DNA from: Candidatus Palauibacter scopulicola
Lineage (GTDB): Bacteria > Gemmatimonadota > Gemmatimonadetes > Palauibacterales > Palauibacteraceae
Reading direction: 5' to 3'
Length of the DNA stretch: 64,000 bases
Assembly (NCBI RefSeq): GCF_947581915.1
Contig: NZ_CANPWG010000068.1
Location: forward strand, 1 to 64,000
Shown: piece after piece, positions 1 to 9,131 of the stretch
How positions within the stretch are numbered: the stretch's first letter is position 1
Layout of the letters: each line of letters starts with the position of its first letter
The notes under the pieces: generated by a model
Database searches by the model: none
Told to the model about the DNA's origin: nothing
Seen by the model: only the letters and a program-made list of their open reading frames with translations
Translations under genes and position numbers: made by a program

Positions 1-262
1 CCTGGCCCAAGAGGACGCCCCGGCTGTTGTCCAGCGCCTTCTGGCGGGCCTCGGCGAGCGTCACCTCGGGATACGGCCCGAGTCCGATCGAGGTGAGCCG
101 CCCCTCGATCCTGACGCGCTGCCGCCATGTCTTGGTGATCCGGCCATCCAATGTCCGGTGAACCCGGAGGCTCAGCCCGCGTCCGCCACGCCCGTCGCCG
201 TAGACGCCGGGCCGGTTGACCGTCCGCACAAACGCGGCGGAGAGTGTCCTCGGTCGCTTCAT
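1..262 (-). CDS. Tyrosine integrase, N-terminal fragment (runs off window edge)
   Basis: The reading frame is open from an ATG at 262-260 to the left edge and is preceded by an AGGAA-type ribosome site. The visible 87 residues begin MKRPRTLSAAFVRTVNRPG and contain YGDGRGGRGLSLRV, then TWRQRVRIEGR, then IGLGPYPEVTLAEAR. This is the pattern of the arm-type DNA-binding domain (DUF4102) at the start of P4/phage-type tyrosine recombinases. The catalytic domain lies outside the window, so activity cannot be judged. The gene reads away from the LRR gene whose end looks truncated at about 421-440. This suggests that the element carried by this integrase extends leftwards and has its boundary near 370-440. 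The complete integrase at 7.5-8.7 kb has a related arm domain but a clearly different sequence. Confidence 0.85.
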   Translation of the reverse strand, partial: MKRPRTLSAAFVRTVNRPGVYGDGRGGRGLSLRVHRTLDGRITKTWRQRVRIEGRLTSIGLGPYPEVTLAEARQKALDNSRGVLLGQ

Positions 263-370
263 GGTGGGTTCCTTCCTTGTGGTGTATCACTCATTGCAGC
301 ACTACACCGGGAAGAATACACGGGATGGCGATGGACCGCAAGGGACGCCCGGACGCAGCGTATCCTACAG

Positions 371-393
371 AACACGTTGTCCAATAACGTGTT
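371..393. repeat. Inverted repeat between integrase and truncated LRR gene (possible att or operator)
   Basis: AACACG at 371-376 is matched by CGTGTT at 388-393 across an 11-base spacer. It lies upstream of the integrase start and just beyond the abrupt end of the LRR gene. An attachment core or an integrase operator would be expected in this position. Assignment as att is inference; no second copy was found in the window. Confidence 0.35.
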
Positions 394-420
394 ATGGCCT
401 ACATGGTAAACCTTGCCGGA

Positions 421-2112
421 CTACACTGGAAGACGTGTGCCGAGTTCGGGCGGAATCTCGCCCGTCAGGCGGTTCCCGCCGAGGTTCATCCAGTCGAGAT
501 TGGCAAGGCGGCCGAACTCGCGCGGGATCTCGCCTGTCAACCCGTTATCGCCGAGGGACAGTGTCACAAGAGCAGCCAGGTTGCCGAATTCGGGCGGGAT
601 CGCACCGACAAGCTGGTTTCTCGGTACCCACAGGCTGCGCAGGGCGGCGAGGCCGCCGATTTCGGGCGGGATCTCGCCCATCAGCTCGTTATCCTCGGCG
701 GACAAGCTTTCAAGGGCGGTGAGGTTCCCGATTTCGGGCGGGATCGTACCGACGAGCCGGTTTCTCGAAACGAACAACCTGCGCAGGGCGGTGAGGTTCC
801 CGATTTCGGGTGGAAGCTCGCCCGCCAGATTGTTCTCGTCGAGATGCAGCGCCCTCACCCGGCCCAGGGCGTCCGTCTCCTCGACGCCGTGCCAGTCGTG
901 CACGGGGGCGTCCGTCAGCCAGCCGTCGTTGTTCGTCCAGTTGGGTCCGCCGGTCGCCTCGTAGAGCGCCACGAGTGCGGCGCGGTCCGCGTCCGGGCCT
1001 CCGACGCTCACGCTGCGGATGGCCGCGTCGAGCGCCGCGGCCACCTCGGCCACGTCGGGCGCGGTGGCGCTGCTGCCGGTGCCCGTCACCTCCACCCGGT
1101 CGTGGAGCGCGGTCAGGCCCGCGTCGCCCTGGTTCACGAGCCAGACGCCCGTCACGTACTCGAGAACCTCCCGCAGCGCGACGCCGTCGACGCTCGAGTC
1201 GTCCAGATCGAACCGGAAGAGTTCCTCGGCGTTGCCCGCGCCGGCGTACCCGACGAAGTCCGCCCCTTCGTGCCCGAACGAGACGTCCGTGAACTCGTTC
1301 GGCGCCTCGCGGACCTCGGCCGACCTGCCGGACATGTTCGCGATCCGGACCCACTCGCGCGTGTCGCGGTCGAACAGGGCGAACTCGTAGTTCGCGGAGG
1401 CGCGGGCCGCGTCGCCGGAGCGGCTCCTGCCCGAATCGTCGATCGTCCGCAACACGAGGCGGGCGGCCGTGAACCGGCGGTGGCCCGTGACCGACACCAC
1501 GCCCGGGCTCGCCCGGCGCGTCGTCCGTCCCATCCTGGCCTGAATCCCCCAGGAGGCCAGGGTCGGCGTCGCGGTGCGCTCGGCGATCCCCAGCCGGCCC
1601 TGCGTGCGGTTCGTCACGCTGAGCACGCCGCCGCCGACGGAGATGCCCGTGTTGTTGCGCTCCGTCCAGTCGGCGAGGCTGGCGGCGGAGCCGAAGTCGT
1701 CCTCGAAGCTGCCGCGCACGGCGACGCCGAAGCTCTGCGCGGCCGTCCGGCCGCCCGGGTCGGACGCCGTCACCGTTACCGACGCGGTGCCCGGCCCGAC
1801 CGCCTCCACGTTCACCTGGCTTCCCGCCGCGCGCGCCATGGCCACGCCCTCGTCGCTCGACGCCGCGGCGTAGCTGAGCGCGTCGCCGTCCGGATCGCGG
1901 AAGTTCGACGACACGTCGACCGTGAACGTCTGCCCCGCGTCGACGGTTCGGTCGGCGATCGAGCCCACCGCGACCGGAGCGGACTGCGGGGGCGGCGGGG
2001 GGGGAGTCGGCGGAGGCGGCGGGACGGCCGGGGGGGCCATCCCGTCTCCTCCGCACGCGGCGATCCCCACCAGGACCGCGGTCAGGCGCGCGGTTCCAGT
2101 CAACCGTCGCAT
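421..2112 (-). CDS. Secreted lipoprotein with Ig-like, LamG-like and plant-type leucine-rich repeats, apparently 3'-truncated
   Basis: The protein has 563 residues from the ATG at 2112; an in-frame ATG at 2139 is an alternative. A lipobox-like signal (GIAAC) is followed by a Pro-rich stretch and one Ig/cadherin-like unit (SIADRTVDAGQTF through VTVTASDPGG). Next comes a LamG-like region shared with the neighbour at 2153-4159, and then the sequence LYEATGGPNWTNNDGWL that typically precedes this LRR class. About five plant-type repeats of the form GEIPPEIGNLTALxxL follow. The last repeat stops abruptly as PPELGTRLPV, where a further repeat would be expected, and the integrase start is only 160 bases away. 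I infer that the 3' end was replaced by a mobile-element junction. Likely exported to the outer surface; ligand unknown. Confidence 0.8.
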   Translation of the reverse strand: MRRLTGTARLTAVLVGIAACGGDGMAPPAVPPPPPTPPPPPPQSAPVAVGSIADRTVDAGQTFTVDVSSNFRDPDGDALSYAAASSDEGVAMARAAGSQVNVEAVGPGTASVTVTASDPGGRTAAQSFGVAVRGSFEDDFGSAASLADWTERNNTGISVGGGVLSVTNRTQGRLGIAERTATPTLASWGIQARMGRTTRRASPGVVSVTGHRRFTAARLVLRTIDDSGRSRSGDAARASANYEFALFDRDTREWVRIANMSGRSAEVREAPNEFTDVSFGHEGADFVGYAGAGNAEELFRFDLDDSSVDGVALREVLEYVTGVWLVNQGDAGLTALHDRVEVTGTGSSATAPDVAEVAAALDAAIRSVSVGGPDADRAALVALYEATGGPNWTNNDGWLTDAPVHDWHGVEETDALGRVRALHLDENNLAGELPPEIGNLTALRRLFVSRNRLVGTIPPEIGNLTALESLSAEDNELMGEIPPEIGGLAALRSLWVPRNQLVGAIPPEFGNLAALVTLSLGDNGLTGEIPREFGRLANLDWMNLGGNRLTGEIPPELGTRLPV

Positions 2113-2152
2113 CGACTCGGCCCGTTCGCCGCCACGCATCGCGATCGAATCG

Positions 2153-4159
2153 CTAGGGCCTGCCGCCGGTCCGGTCCACCGCGCCGCTCACCCGGATCCG
2201 GTTCGCGGCCGGGGCGCCGGCGAGCGCCCGCACGCGATCGGCGTGCGCGGCGTCCACGTCGCTCGCGACGTCGGCGCCGATCTCCTCGCCGGACAGCTCC
2301 ACCCAGTCGAACAGCGCCGTGAGACCGATGGGGCCCTGGTTCGCCAGCCAGATGTCCACGACGCCTTCCAGGATGTCGCCCAGGCGAATGCCGCCCAGCG
2401 ACGCGTCCAGGCTGACCCTGAAGATCGCGGTGCCCCCGCCGACCTCGAACACGAAGAAGCCTCCGCCCGTCGCGTCATGCGCCAGCCGGATGTGATCATA
2501 GGCATTCGGGGCCGCCGCGATGCTGTTCGAGCGCCCGGACAGGTTCTCCACCGTGACCCAGGCGTTCTGCCCGCCATCGAAGACCGCGAACTCGTAGTTC
2601 ATGTCTGAAGCCGCGGCCGGCCTCGGCAGGAGCAGCCGAACGGCGAGGAACCGGCTGTGGGTCGTGAACCAGATCAGGCCGGGGGTCGCCTCCGCCGAGC
2701 CCGCGGCGCGGCTGATCTCCGCGGAGAGTTCCCACGCCCGCAACTTGGGCGGCAACCGGCGTTCCGCGGTCCCCAGCCGGCCCGTGACGCGGTTGGTCAA
2801 CTGCAAGAGGCTGTCGGCGGGCGGCACCACCGGCACCACCGCGTCGGCGTTGTTGATCTCCCAGTCGTTGAGACTCGCGGGAGTATCGAAGTCCTCCCGG
2901 AAGCCGCCCGCCCGCCCGGTGACGGAGACCTGGATGGTCTGCGTGGCGGTCAAGCCGCCGGTGTCGGTCGCCGTCACGGTCACCGTGGCCGTGCCTCCGG
3001 CCACGCCGATCATCGTCAGCGTGTTGCGGGACATCGACGCCAGCACCACGGCGGCGTCCGATGTCTCCTCCGCGAATCTGAGCCGGTCGCCGTCCGGATC
3101 GGTGAAGTACCCGGCCATGTCGATCCTCGCCGTGCGCCCGGCATTGAGGCGCTGCGGCGGGACCGCGCCGACCGCCGTCGGCGCGCGGTTGGCCGTCTGC
3201 ACCGTCACGGCAACGCTCTGCGTCGCGCTCAGGCCGCCCGGGTCGGTGGCCGTCACGGTCACCGTCGCCGTGCCCTCCGACACCCCGACGAACGTCACGG
3301 TGCTGCCGGACACGCTGACCGACACGACGCCGGCGTTCGACGTGGCGGGGCGATAGGTGAGCGTGTCGCCGTCCGGATCGCTGAAGTACGAAGTCACGTC
3401 GAGCGTCGCGGTCCGCCCGGGGTTGAGACTCTGGGCGGGGATCGAGCCGGACGCCGTCGGCGCCCGGTTGGGCCTCGTCACCGTCACGCCGATGCCCTGA
3501 GACGCGCTCAGCCCGCCCGGATCCGTCGCCGTCACGTTCACGGTCGCCGTGCCCTGCGCCACCCCAACCAGGGTCAGCGTGCTGCCGGAGATCGAGACGG
3601 AGACCACGCCGGCGGCCGAGGTCGTGGCGCCATACCCGAGCGCGTCGCCGTCTGGATCGCTGAAGTACCCGGCCACCTCGAGCGTCAGCGTCTGCCCCGC
3701 CTGGACGCTCTGGGCGGGAATCGAGCCCGACGGCTCCGGGGCGCGGTTGGGCGTCTGCACCGTTACGTTCACGCTCTGCGTCGCGCTCAGCCCGCCCGGA
3801 TCCGTCGCCGTCACGGTCACCGTCGCCTGGCCGTCCGCCACGCCGACCATGGTCAGGCTGCTGCCGGATATCGAGACGGAGACCACGGCCGGGGCGGACG
3901 TCGCCGCCGAGTAGGTCAGCGGCCCTCCGTCCGGGTCGAGGAAGTAGGAGGCGACGTCGACCTCGACCGACTCCCCGACGTTGACGGTCTGAGCGGGAAT
4001 CGTGCTCACCCGGACCGGGGGCTGCGGGGGAGGGGGCGGCGGCGGTGGGGGCATCGTCGGCTCCCCGCCGCATGAAGCGAGGCCCGCGATGAGAGCGCAG
4101 AGGAACGACGCGGAACCGACGCGTCGTAGCGGAAGCCGGGCGAGGCGAAGGTCTTTCAT
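2153..4159 (-). CDS. Secreted lipoprotein with four Ig/cadherin-like repeats and a LamG-like domain
   Basis: The protein has 668 residues from the ATG at 4159, which has GGAG about 11 bases upstream. A lipobox (GLASC) is followed by a poly-Pro linker. Four near-identical repeats of about 95 residues come next, each running SxIPAQxxxxG, then YFxDPDGDxLxY, then VGVxxGTATVTVTATDPGG. They occupy roughly residues 55-430. The C-terminal 230 residues resemble the LamG-like part of the LRR gene just downstream (EDFDTPASLNDWE, TNRVTGRLGTAERR). The two genes read the same way with a 40-base gap, so they may be co-transcribed. The repeats are high in identity and could recombine. The role is probably adhesion or carbohydrate binding; nothing points to catalysis. 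Confidence 0.8.
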   Translation of the reverse strand: MKDLRLARLPLRRVGSASFLCALIAGLASCGGEPTMPPPPPPPPPQPPVRVSTIPAQTVNVGESVEVDVASYFLDPDGGPLTYSAATSAPAVVSVSISGSSLTMVGVADGQATVTVTATDPGGLSATQSVNVTVQTPNRAPEPSGSIPAQSVQAGQTLTLEVAGYFSDPDGDALGYGATTSAAGVVSVSISGSTLTLVGVAQGTATVNVTATDPGGLSASQGIGVTVTRPNRAPTASGSIPAQSLNPGRTATLDVTSYFSDPDGDTLTYRPATSNAGVVSVSVSGSTVTFVGVSEGTATVTVTATDPGGLSATQSVAVTVQTANRAPTAVGAVPPQRLNAGRTARIDMAGYFTDPDGDRLRFAEETSDAAVVLASMSRNTLTMIGVAGGTATVTVTATDTGGLTATQTIQVSVTGRAGGFREDFDTPASLNDWEINNADAVVPVVPPADSLLQLTNRVTGRLGTAERRLPPKLRAWELSAEISRAAGSAEATPGLIWFTTHSRFLAVRLLLPRPAAASDMNYEFAVFDGGQNAWVTVENLSGRSNSIAAAPNAYDHIRLAHDATGGGFFVFEVGGGTAIFRVSLDASLGGIRLGDILEGVVDIWLANQGPIGLTALFDWVELSGEEIGADVASDVDAAHADRVRALAGAPAANRIRVSGAVDRTGGRP

Positions 4160-4178
4160 CGAAATACTCCGGAGGAGT

Positions 4179-4220
4179 TCAAAGAAAAGAAGGGGGTCCC
4201 GCACACTGCGCGGGACCCCC
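4179..4220 (-). terminator. Rho-independent terminator of the Calx-beta gene
   Basis: An 11-bp perfect stem (GGGGGTCCCGC at 4192-4202, GCGGGACCCCC at 4210-4220) has a 7-base loop. On the minus strand it is followed by the T-rich run TTCTTTTCTTT (4191-4181). It sits 34 bases past the stop of the Calx-beta gene and just upstream of the start of the repeat-protein gene, separating the two transcripts. Confidence 0.9.
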
Positions 4221-4253
4221 TTCCGTGATGCCTCTCGTCAGAGACCGCTGGGG

Positions 4254-7200
4254 TTAGGTGTCGTCGTTATCCATGATCGTCAGCGTCGCGGGGCCGACCG
4301 TGTACCTCTTGGTTCCGACCAACGCGCCGTCCGCATCATCGAAGATGATCGTCTCGTTGGACTCGTCGTCGCCGTCGTCCGTGATCGTCAGCGTCACGCT
4401 TGTCGTCCCCGTCGTGCTGCCGCGGTTGATCGTCAGCGCCAGCGACGCCCCGTCGGGATCGGCATAGTCGGTACCGCCACCCGTCGCCGTACCTGTGAGG
4501 GCGAGCCCAAAGGTGGTGATCCCGTCCACCGGCGCGTCCGCCGTCGCCGTGATCGTCACCGTTACGGTGCCCGCATCCTCGTCAACCTCGCTCTGACTCA
4601 GCGACAACGTCACGTCGGGATCGTCGTCCATGATCATGATGTTGGTGGGCTCGGCGTACACGCCTTCGCCCCCCACGGTGCTCGTCGGCGTCGTCATGGT
4701 CAGTACGATCGACTCGTTCTCCTCGCCGCGCGTGGAGTCGTCGGCCGCATCCACCATGACCGTGTCCACCCCCGTCCGCGTCGTCGCACTGACCGTCACG
4801 GACGCCTCGCCGGCGCTGGCAGTTTCGAGGTCAGTGTTTGCCGTGCCCGTATCCGGGCCCTCAGCGAGGCCAACGACTATAGCGGCTGAAACGTCCGCCG
4901 CCTCGCCGGCGTTCACGGTCACCACCACCGCCGTGGGACCGTCATCCTCACGGATCGACGATGGGCTGACCATGATCTCGAAGTCGTCGTCCTGCGACTC
5001 CACCGCCACCGACGCGGCGGCGTATCCGGTCGCCGAGTGGGAGACCGTGCCCATGTCCGTCAGGATGTCGAGATCGTGCCTGGTCGTGACCGTCACGAGC
5101 AGCGTGTCCGCACCCGTCACGTTCGTGTTGGGGAAGGACAGCGTCGTGGGAGCCACGACGACTCCGGGCGACGTGGTGAGCGTCACCATCGCGGTGTCGC
5201 CCGCCGTCAGCGAGACGGCGTACTGGACGCCGGTCGCATCGCCCTCGGTCACCTCGAGCGCCCCGGCGATGGCCGCTCCGGCCACAGTCGTGAACTCGAA
5301 CGTCGGGCCTGGAGTCGGTGCCGTTGGCGGCGTTCCGGGCCAGCCGACGCTGAACGTCGCGACCTGGTCGCTGTAGTCGTTCACGGCCGCGCGGTCATCC
5401 GCGTCGCGGGCATCGTCCTCGGCATGCAGATAGAAGCAGTAGTCCGTCGGGCCGAGATCGCCGCCCTGCTTGATCGTGAAGACCTCGGAGAACTCGATCG
5501 TGTTGCTGCCGTTATCGAGCCGCCGCACCGGGCCGGCCGCCTGCGTGGCGGGCAACGGATCGCTGTCCATATCGCAGGTGTCGCCCTTGTGGACACTCAG
5601 GAACGCGCGCCGGATCTCGGTCGCGTCGCTCAGCGTCCCCGCCACGGCCACGCTGATCGAGGCCGCCGTGGTGGCGCCGAAGTTGTTCGGCACCGCGGAC
5701 AGCGAGAGCGCCGGATCCGTCTGGTCGCGGATGAACGTGAACGTCGTCGACGCCCCGTTGCCGGCCCGGTCTGCCGTCCAGGCGTACACCGTGTGACTCT
5801 GTTCGCGGGCGAAGAAGCTCCCGTCGGCCGGCGTAATGTCGATCTCGGCCGAGCCGTTGTCGGAGACCGGGAACGTCACGCTTCCGCCACGACCCCAGTA
5901 AACCCGGCTGGAGTTGATGCTCGAGCTGCCGGCCCAGGCGGTCACCGTGCCAGCGAGCTGGCTGCCGTCTTCGCCGGTCCCGAGCCGCGGCTCTTCGACC
6001 TCGAAGTGAAGCATGTTGCTCGACAGCACGATCGGCTCGGAGGGCCGCTTGCGGCTGATCACGGGCGGCGTGCGGTCCACGCCGAAGGTCGTGGCCGTAC
6101 GGATCCTCGGCACGTTGCCGAGACCGACGGCGTTCCCCAGCCGGTCGGCCAGAGACTGGACCTCGGCCACGAAGCAGTCGTACCCGCCGCCGTCGGCGAC
6201 GCCATCGGCCACCGGGTCTTCCTCGGGCAGCTGGCTGATCAGCGTCACGTTCGCGGCATCCTCGTCCAGCGGAACGAATGCCGTGGCGCCGCGCGTGTCG
6301 GCGTTGGCGCCCACGCCGCAGTCACCGACCGCGATCGCCGAAGTCATGCCGTACACGTGCCCGACGCCCATGTCGGACATTTCCGTGATCCGGAAACGCC
6401 GGACGCTCCCACCCGAGCCGTCGCGGTAGTACATCGGGTCGGTCGCCGGAGTCCAGCTGGCATGTGCGGGATTGTTCGAGGTCGTGACCACGACCTGCGA
6501 AGTATTGGCGCGCGCCGGAGCCTTGAAGTCGAAGTGCAGCGGCCCCGTCATGGCCATGCCGCCCGAGCGGAACGTCGCGGTGACGTCGCGGCCGTCCGGG
6601 TCGGTGATGAGACCATCGTTGATGACCCACGTCTCGGTCTCGCCCGCCATGTTCTCCAGGCCGAGGTTGGGGCTCCACCAGTCCGTGCCCGCCGTCCACG
6701 TGAACGGCGCTTCCTTGGACGGAGTGTCCGAGCCGAAGCGGGTCTCCCTGAAGCTCAGCGAGGGCCCGGCCACGTCATTCTGGCTGGTGTCGGTGGTCTT
6801 CGAGGACAGCCGCATCTTCCCGACGATCGTGCCGTCGTACGCCACCGGGCAGGCGTGGAACTGATTCACGTTGCCCTCGGCGACGGGGCCGCCGTAGAAG
6901 GTGAGGCCGTTCGTGTGCTCTCCGACCTCGGACATGCCGCCCGGCGAATGCGCGACCATCACGTACCCGCTGTTGTTGAGCGCGATCTGCTGGCCGGCGA
7001 ACGCCTCGCGCTTGTCGCCCCTGGTCGTCTCGACGTAGGCGCTCAGCTCGTAGTCGCCGTTGGCGTACTTCGGATCGATCTGCAGACCCACGCACTCGTT
7101 CGTCATGGCGGCGCTGGTCTTGAGCTGGCACTCGACCTCGACGCTCGCGCCGGTCTCGGCGAGACCCGGAATGGCGGAGGCCGCGTCGCCCGCGGTGCCT

Positions 7201-7385
7201 CGGCACAGCGGCGTGACGGTCTCGCCGTTCAGCGTCAGGGCGATGTCCGCCACGGTCTCCTCGTTGGGCTGCACGTCGAGGAGCACGTAGATCGTGCCGG
7301 AGATGTCCGACGGGTCGCCGATCAGCTGGCGATTCGCGTCCAGGAGCCTGGAAATCACCACCGTGGCGGGGTCCTGACCGCCCAC
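4254..7385 (-). CDS. Large Calx-beta domain surface protein, probably 5'-truncated
   Basis: From a GTG at 7385 the frame gives 1043 residues. The C-terminal third holds about three Calx-beta-type units (VEVTEGDATG, SIREDDGPT, SEVDEDAGT, each ending near DDD or DND). The middle contains Ig-like segments of the FTFIRDQTDP type. No signal peptide is encoded. The same frame stays open upstream to about 7475 and encodes VTITAADPAGLLANQGF, the closing strand of an Ig-like repeat as seen in the neighbouring gene. No plausible start lies between that stretch and an in-frame TGA at 7478-7476. The gene therefore looks like the 3' part of a longer secreted protein, cut where the adjacent integrase gene ends. 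Its function in the present form is doubtful. It has its own strong terminator. Confidence 0.7.
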   Translation of the reverse strand: MGGQDPATVVISRLLDANRQLIGDPSDISGTIYVLLDVQPNEETVADIALTLNGETVTPLCRGTAGDAASAIPGLAETGASVEVECQLKTSAAMTNECVGLQIDPKYANGDYELSAYVETTRGDKREAFAGQQIALNNSGYVMVAHSPGGMSEVGEHTNGLTFYGGPVAEGNVNQFHACPVAYDGTIVGKMRLSSKTTDTSQNDVAGPSLSFRETRFGSDTPSKEAPFTWTAGTDWWSPNLGLENMAGETETWVINDGLITDPDGRDVTATFRSGGMAMTGPLHFDFKAPARANTSQVVVTTSNNPAHASWTPATDPMYYRDGSGGSVRRFRITEMSDMGVGHVYGMTSAIAVGDCGVGANADTRGATAFVPLDEDAANVTLISQLPEEDPVADGVADGGGYDCFVAEVQSLADRLGNAVGLGNVPRIRTATTFGVDRTPPVISRKRPSEPIVLSSNMLHFEVEEPRLGTGEDGSQLAGTVTAWAGSSSINSSRVYWGRGGSVTFPVSDNGSAEIDITPADGSFFAREQSHTVYAWTADRAGNGASTTFTFIRDQTDPALSLSAVPNNFGATTAASISVAVAGTLSDATEIRRAFLSVHKGDTCDMDSDPLPATQAAGPVRRLDNGSNTIEFSEVFTIKQGGDLGPTDYCFYLHAEDDARDADDRAAVNDYSDQVATFSVGWPGTPPTAPTPGPTFEFTTVAGAAIAGALEVTEGDATGVQYAVSLTAGDTAMVTLTTSPGVVVAPTTLSFPNTNVTGADTLLVTVTTRHDLDILTDMGTVSHSATGYAAASVAVESQDDDFEIMVSPSSIREDDGPTAVVVTVNAGEAADVSAAIVVGLAEGPDTGTANTDLETASAGEASVTVSATTRTGVDTVMVDAADDSTRGEENESIVLTMTTPTSTVGGEGVYAEPTNIMIMDDDPDVTLSLSQSEVDEDAGTVTVTITATADAPVDGITTFGLALTGTATGGGTDYADPDGASLALTINRGSTTGTTSVTLTITDDGDDESNETIIFDDADGALVGTKRYTVGPATLTIMDNDDT

Positions 7386-7524
7386 CGTGACGCTGAATCC
7401 CTGGTTCGCCAGGAGGCCCGCGGGATCGGCCGCTGTGATAGTGACAGCGGCTAGAATCTCATAACTGTCTGCAAATCAATGTGTTGAGGATGTGATGATG
7501 GGGTCAATTACCTCATTTAATCCC

Positions 7525-8739
7525 TCAACCGCGATTCCGGTCGTCGGCCAGGTAGGCGGCCCAGTCGTTCATGAGGTGGCGGCGGCGCTCGAACAGGTCC
7601 GTGCGCCGGTACGCGGCCTCGACCCTGTTGTGCACGACGTGCGCCAGGGCGGCCTCGACGACCTCGCGCGGGTGGTCCGTTTTCTCGGCGGCCCAGTCGC
7701 GAAAGCTCGACCGGAAACCGTGCGGCACGGCCGGGACCTCGTGCTTCTTCAGGAGCCGCCTCAGCGTTTTCTCCGACAGCGGTTTCGCGCCGCCGCGGGT
7801 GAACACGAACGGACCGTCGCAGTCGATCGTTCGCGCGCGGTCGAGGATCTCCATGGCGCGGGGGCACAGGGGCACGCGGTGCTCGCGCTTCGACTTCATG
7901 CGCGCCGCAGGCACCGTCCACACCCTGGCGTCGTGGTCCATCTCCTCCCACTCGGCCCACCGCACCTCGCCCCAGCGCGCCGCCGTGAGCACGAGGAACT
8001 CGAAGGCGAGCGGGCCGGCGACCGACCGCCTCGACCGGCCCACCTCCCGGATGGCCGCCGCGACCTCCCGGTGCGGCAGGGCCCGCATGTGCCGGATCAC
8101 GCGGTTCTGCGAGCCGAGCACGGGCTTCAACTGGTCGCAGGGGTTGGCGTCGCGGAACTCCATCGCGACCGCCCAGTCCAGCACCGCGCGAACGCGCTGC
8201 AGCACGACCCGGGCCGTGGCCGCCTTCGTGTACCAGATCGGGGAGAGGATCTCGAGCAGGTCGGCGCTCGTTACCTCCGACACGGCCACCTTGCCGATGC
8301 GCGGGAAGGCGTAGCGGTGGAGGCTCGCCATCCAGTCGCTCGCGTGCTTCTCGCTGCGCCAGCCGGCCTGCTTCTGCCCCAGGACGCGCGCGGCCGCGTC
8401 GGCGAAGCTGGGCACGTTCCGGGCGCGCCGCCGCTCGGCGAGCGGGTCGCCGCCTTCGCGGGCCAGCTTGCGGTTCGCCCGCGCCTTCACCCGCGCCTCC
8501 GACAGCGAGACGAGCGCGACGCTGCCGAGCCCGAGGTCGTGGCGCCGCCCGCGGATGACGAGGCGCTGCACCCAGCTCCGCGCGCCGCTCCGCTGCACGA
8601 ACAGGTACAGCGTGTTGCCGTCGCAGTACCGCCCCGGCGGCGCCGCGCGCACGAACTGGGCCGAAAGCGCCTTGTCCGGATGGCGCCCCTTCGGCTTCCG
8701 TCTCCGGGGTCGAATGGCGTAAGGGTTCGGGTTTCTCAT
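7525..8739 (-). CDS. Tyrosine-type site-specific integrase
   Basis: The protein has 404 residues from the ATG at 8739; a TTG-initiated extension to 8829 is less likely. The N-terminus is an arm-type DNA-binding domain (GRYCDGNTLYLFV, RGRRHDLGLG, LSEARVKARANR). A SAM-like core-binding domain follows. The catalytic domain shows the expected residues: Arg in TAARWGEVR (near 250), Lys in MKSKREHRVPL, His-x-x-Arg in HGFRSSFR (near 340), His in ALAHVVHN and the Tyr nucleophile in AAYRRTD (near 376). It appears complete and active. The gene lies between core genes on the right and the truncated Calx-beta gene on the left, and marks the right edge of the accessory region. No excisionase gene was seen. 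Confidence 0.93.
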   Translation of the reverse strand: MRNPNPYAIRPRRRKPKGRHPDKALSAQFVRAAPPGRYCDGNTLYLFVQRSGARSWVQRLVIRGRRHDLGLGSVALVSLSEARVKARANRKLAREGGDPLAERRRARNVPSFADAAARVLGQKQAGWRSEKHASDWMASLHRYAFPRIGKVAVSEVTSADLLEILSPIWYTKAATARVVLQRVRAVLDWAVAMEFRDANPCDQLKPVLGSQNRVIRHMRALPHREVAAAIREVGRSRRSVAGPLAFEFLVLTAARWGEVRWAEWEEMDHDARVWTVPAARMKSKREHRVPLCPRAMEILDRARTIDCDGPFVFTRGGAKPLSEKTLRRLLKKHEVPAVPHGFRSSFRDWAAEKTDHPREVVEAALAHVVHNRVEAAYRRTDLFERRRHLMNDWAAYLADDRNRG

Positions 8740-8867
8740 CGCACCATAATAGAGCCCCACTGCCGCTGCCGTCTTCTCTTGATAACCCGTTGATCGCTTC
8801 CACGATCTTTTGTGTGACCGTGCCGACACGGCTAACGTTCACCGGGCGGAACAGGGAGAAGACACCG

Positions 8868-9131
8868 TTGACGACCCGCGGAAACGCACAGGAAGACAGG
8901 GCCGCGACCGTGGCCGAGTTGCGAAACGCCGTCGAGACGATCCTCAGCGGCGTGCGAGAGTCCGTCCTGGCCATGCGCGAACGCGCGGCCGACGACCGCG
9001 ACCACTACGACGACATGTTCGGTGCGGTCCACCGGCGCTTCGATCGCGTCGAGATACGCCTGGACGAGATCGACCGCCGCCGCCCAACGATCGGTTTCGG
9101 CGGCGGCGGCGAGGCCGGTCAGCCCACCTAG
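8868..9131 (+). CDS. Small hypothetical coiled-coil protein
   Basis: The protein has 87 residues from a TTG at 8868 with GGGAG spaced suitably upstream. It begins MTTRGNAQEDRAATVAELRN. The middle is a charged amphipathic helix (AELRNAVETI, FDRVEIRLDEIDRR) likely to form a coiled coil. It ends in a short Gly-rich tail. I see no membrane segment and no recognised domain. The upstream sequence shares spaced motifs with those ahead of the small ORFs at 12176 and 13024. The start choice is uncertain because the frame is open further upstream. Confidence 0.5.
   Translation: MTTRGNAQEDRAATVAELRNAVETILSGVRESVLAMRERAADDRDHYDDMFGAVHRRFDRVEIRLDEIDRRRPTIGFGGGGEAGQPT

Noticed and set aside
2900-3990. Regularly spaced DNA repeats that could suggest a CRISPR array
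   Set aside because: The period is about 285 bases and the repeats are in-frame Ig-like domains; there are no short identical repeats with unique spacers and no cas genes.
2657-4075. Long open frame opposite the Ig-repeat protein
   Set aside because: It mirrors the repeats of the real gene, has Arg-rich composition and no motif; high third-position GC keeps opposite frames open.
5037-7454. 805-codon plus-strand open frame opposite the Calx-beta gene
   Set aside because: Composition is Arg/His/Val-rich with no domain; the minus-strand frame has clear Calx-beta motifs and its own terminator.
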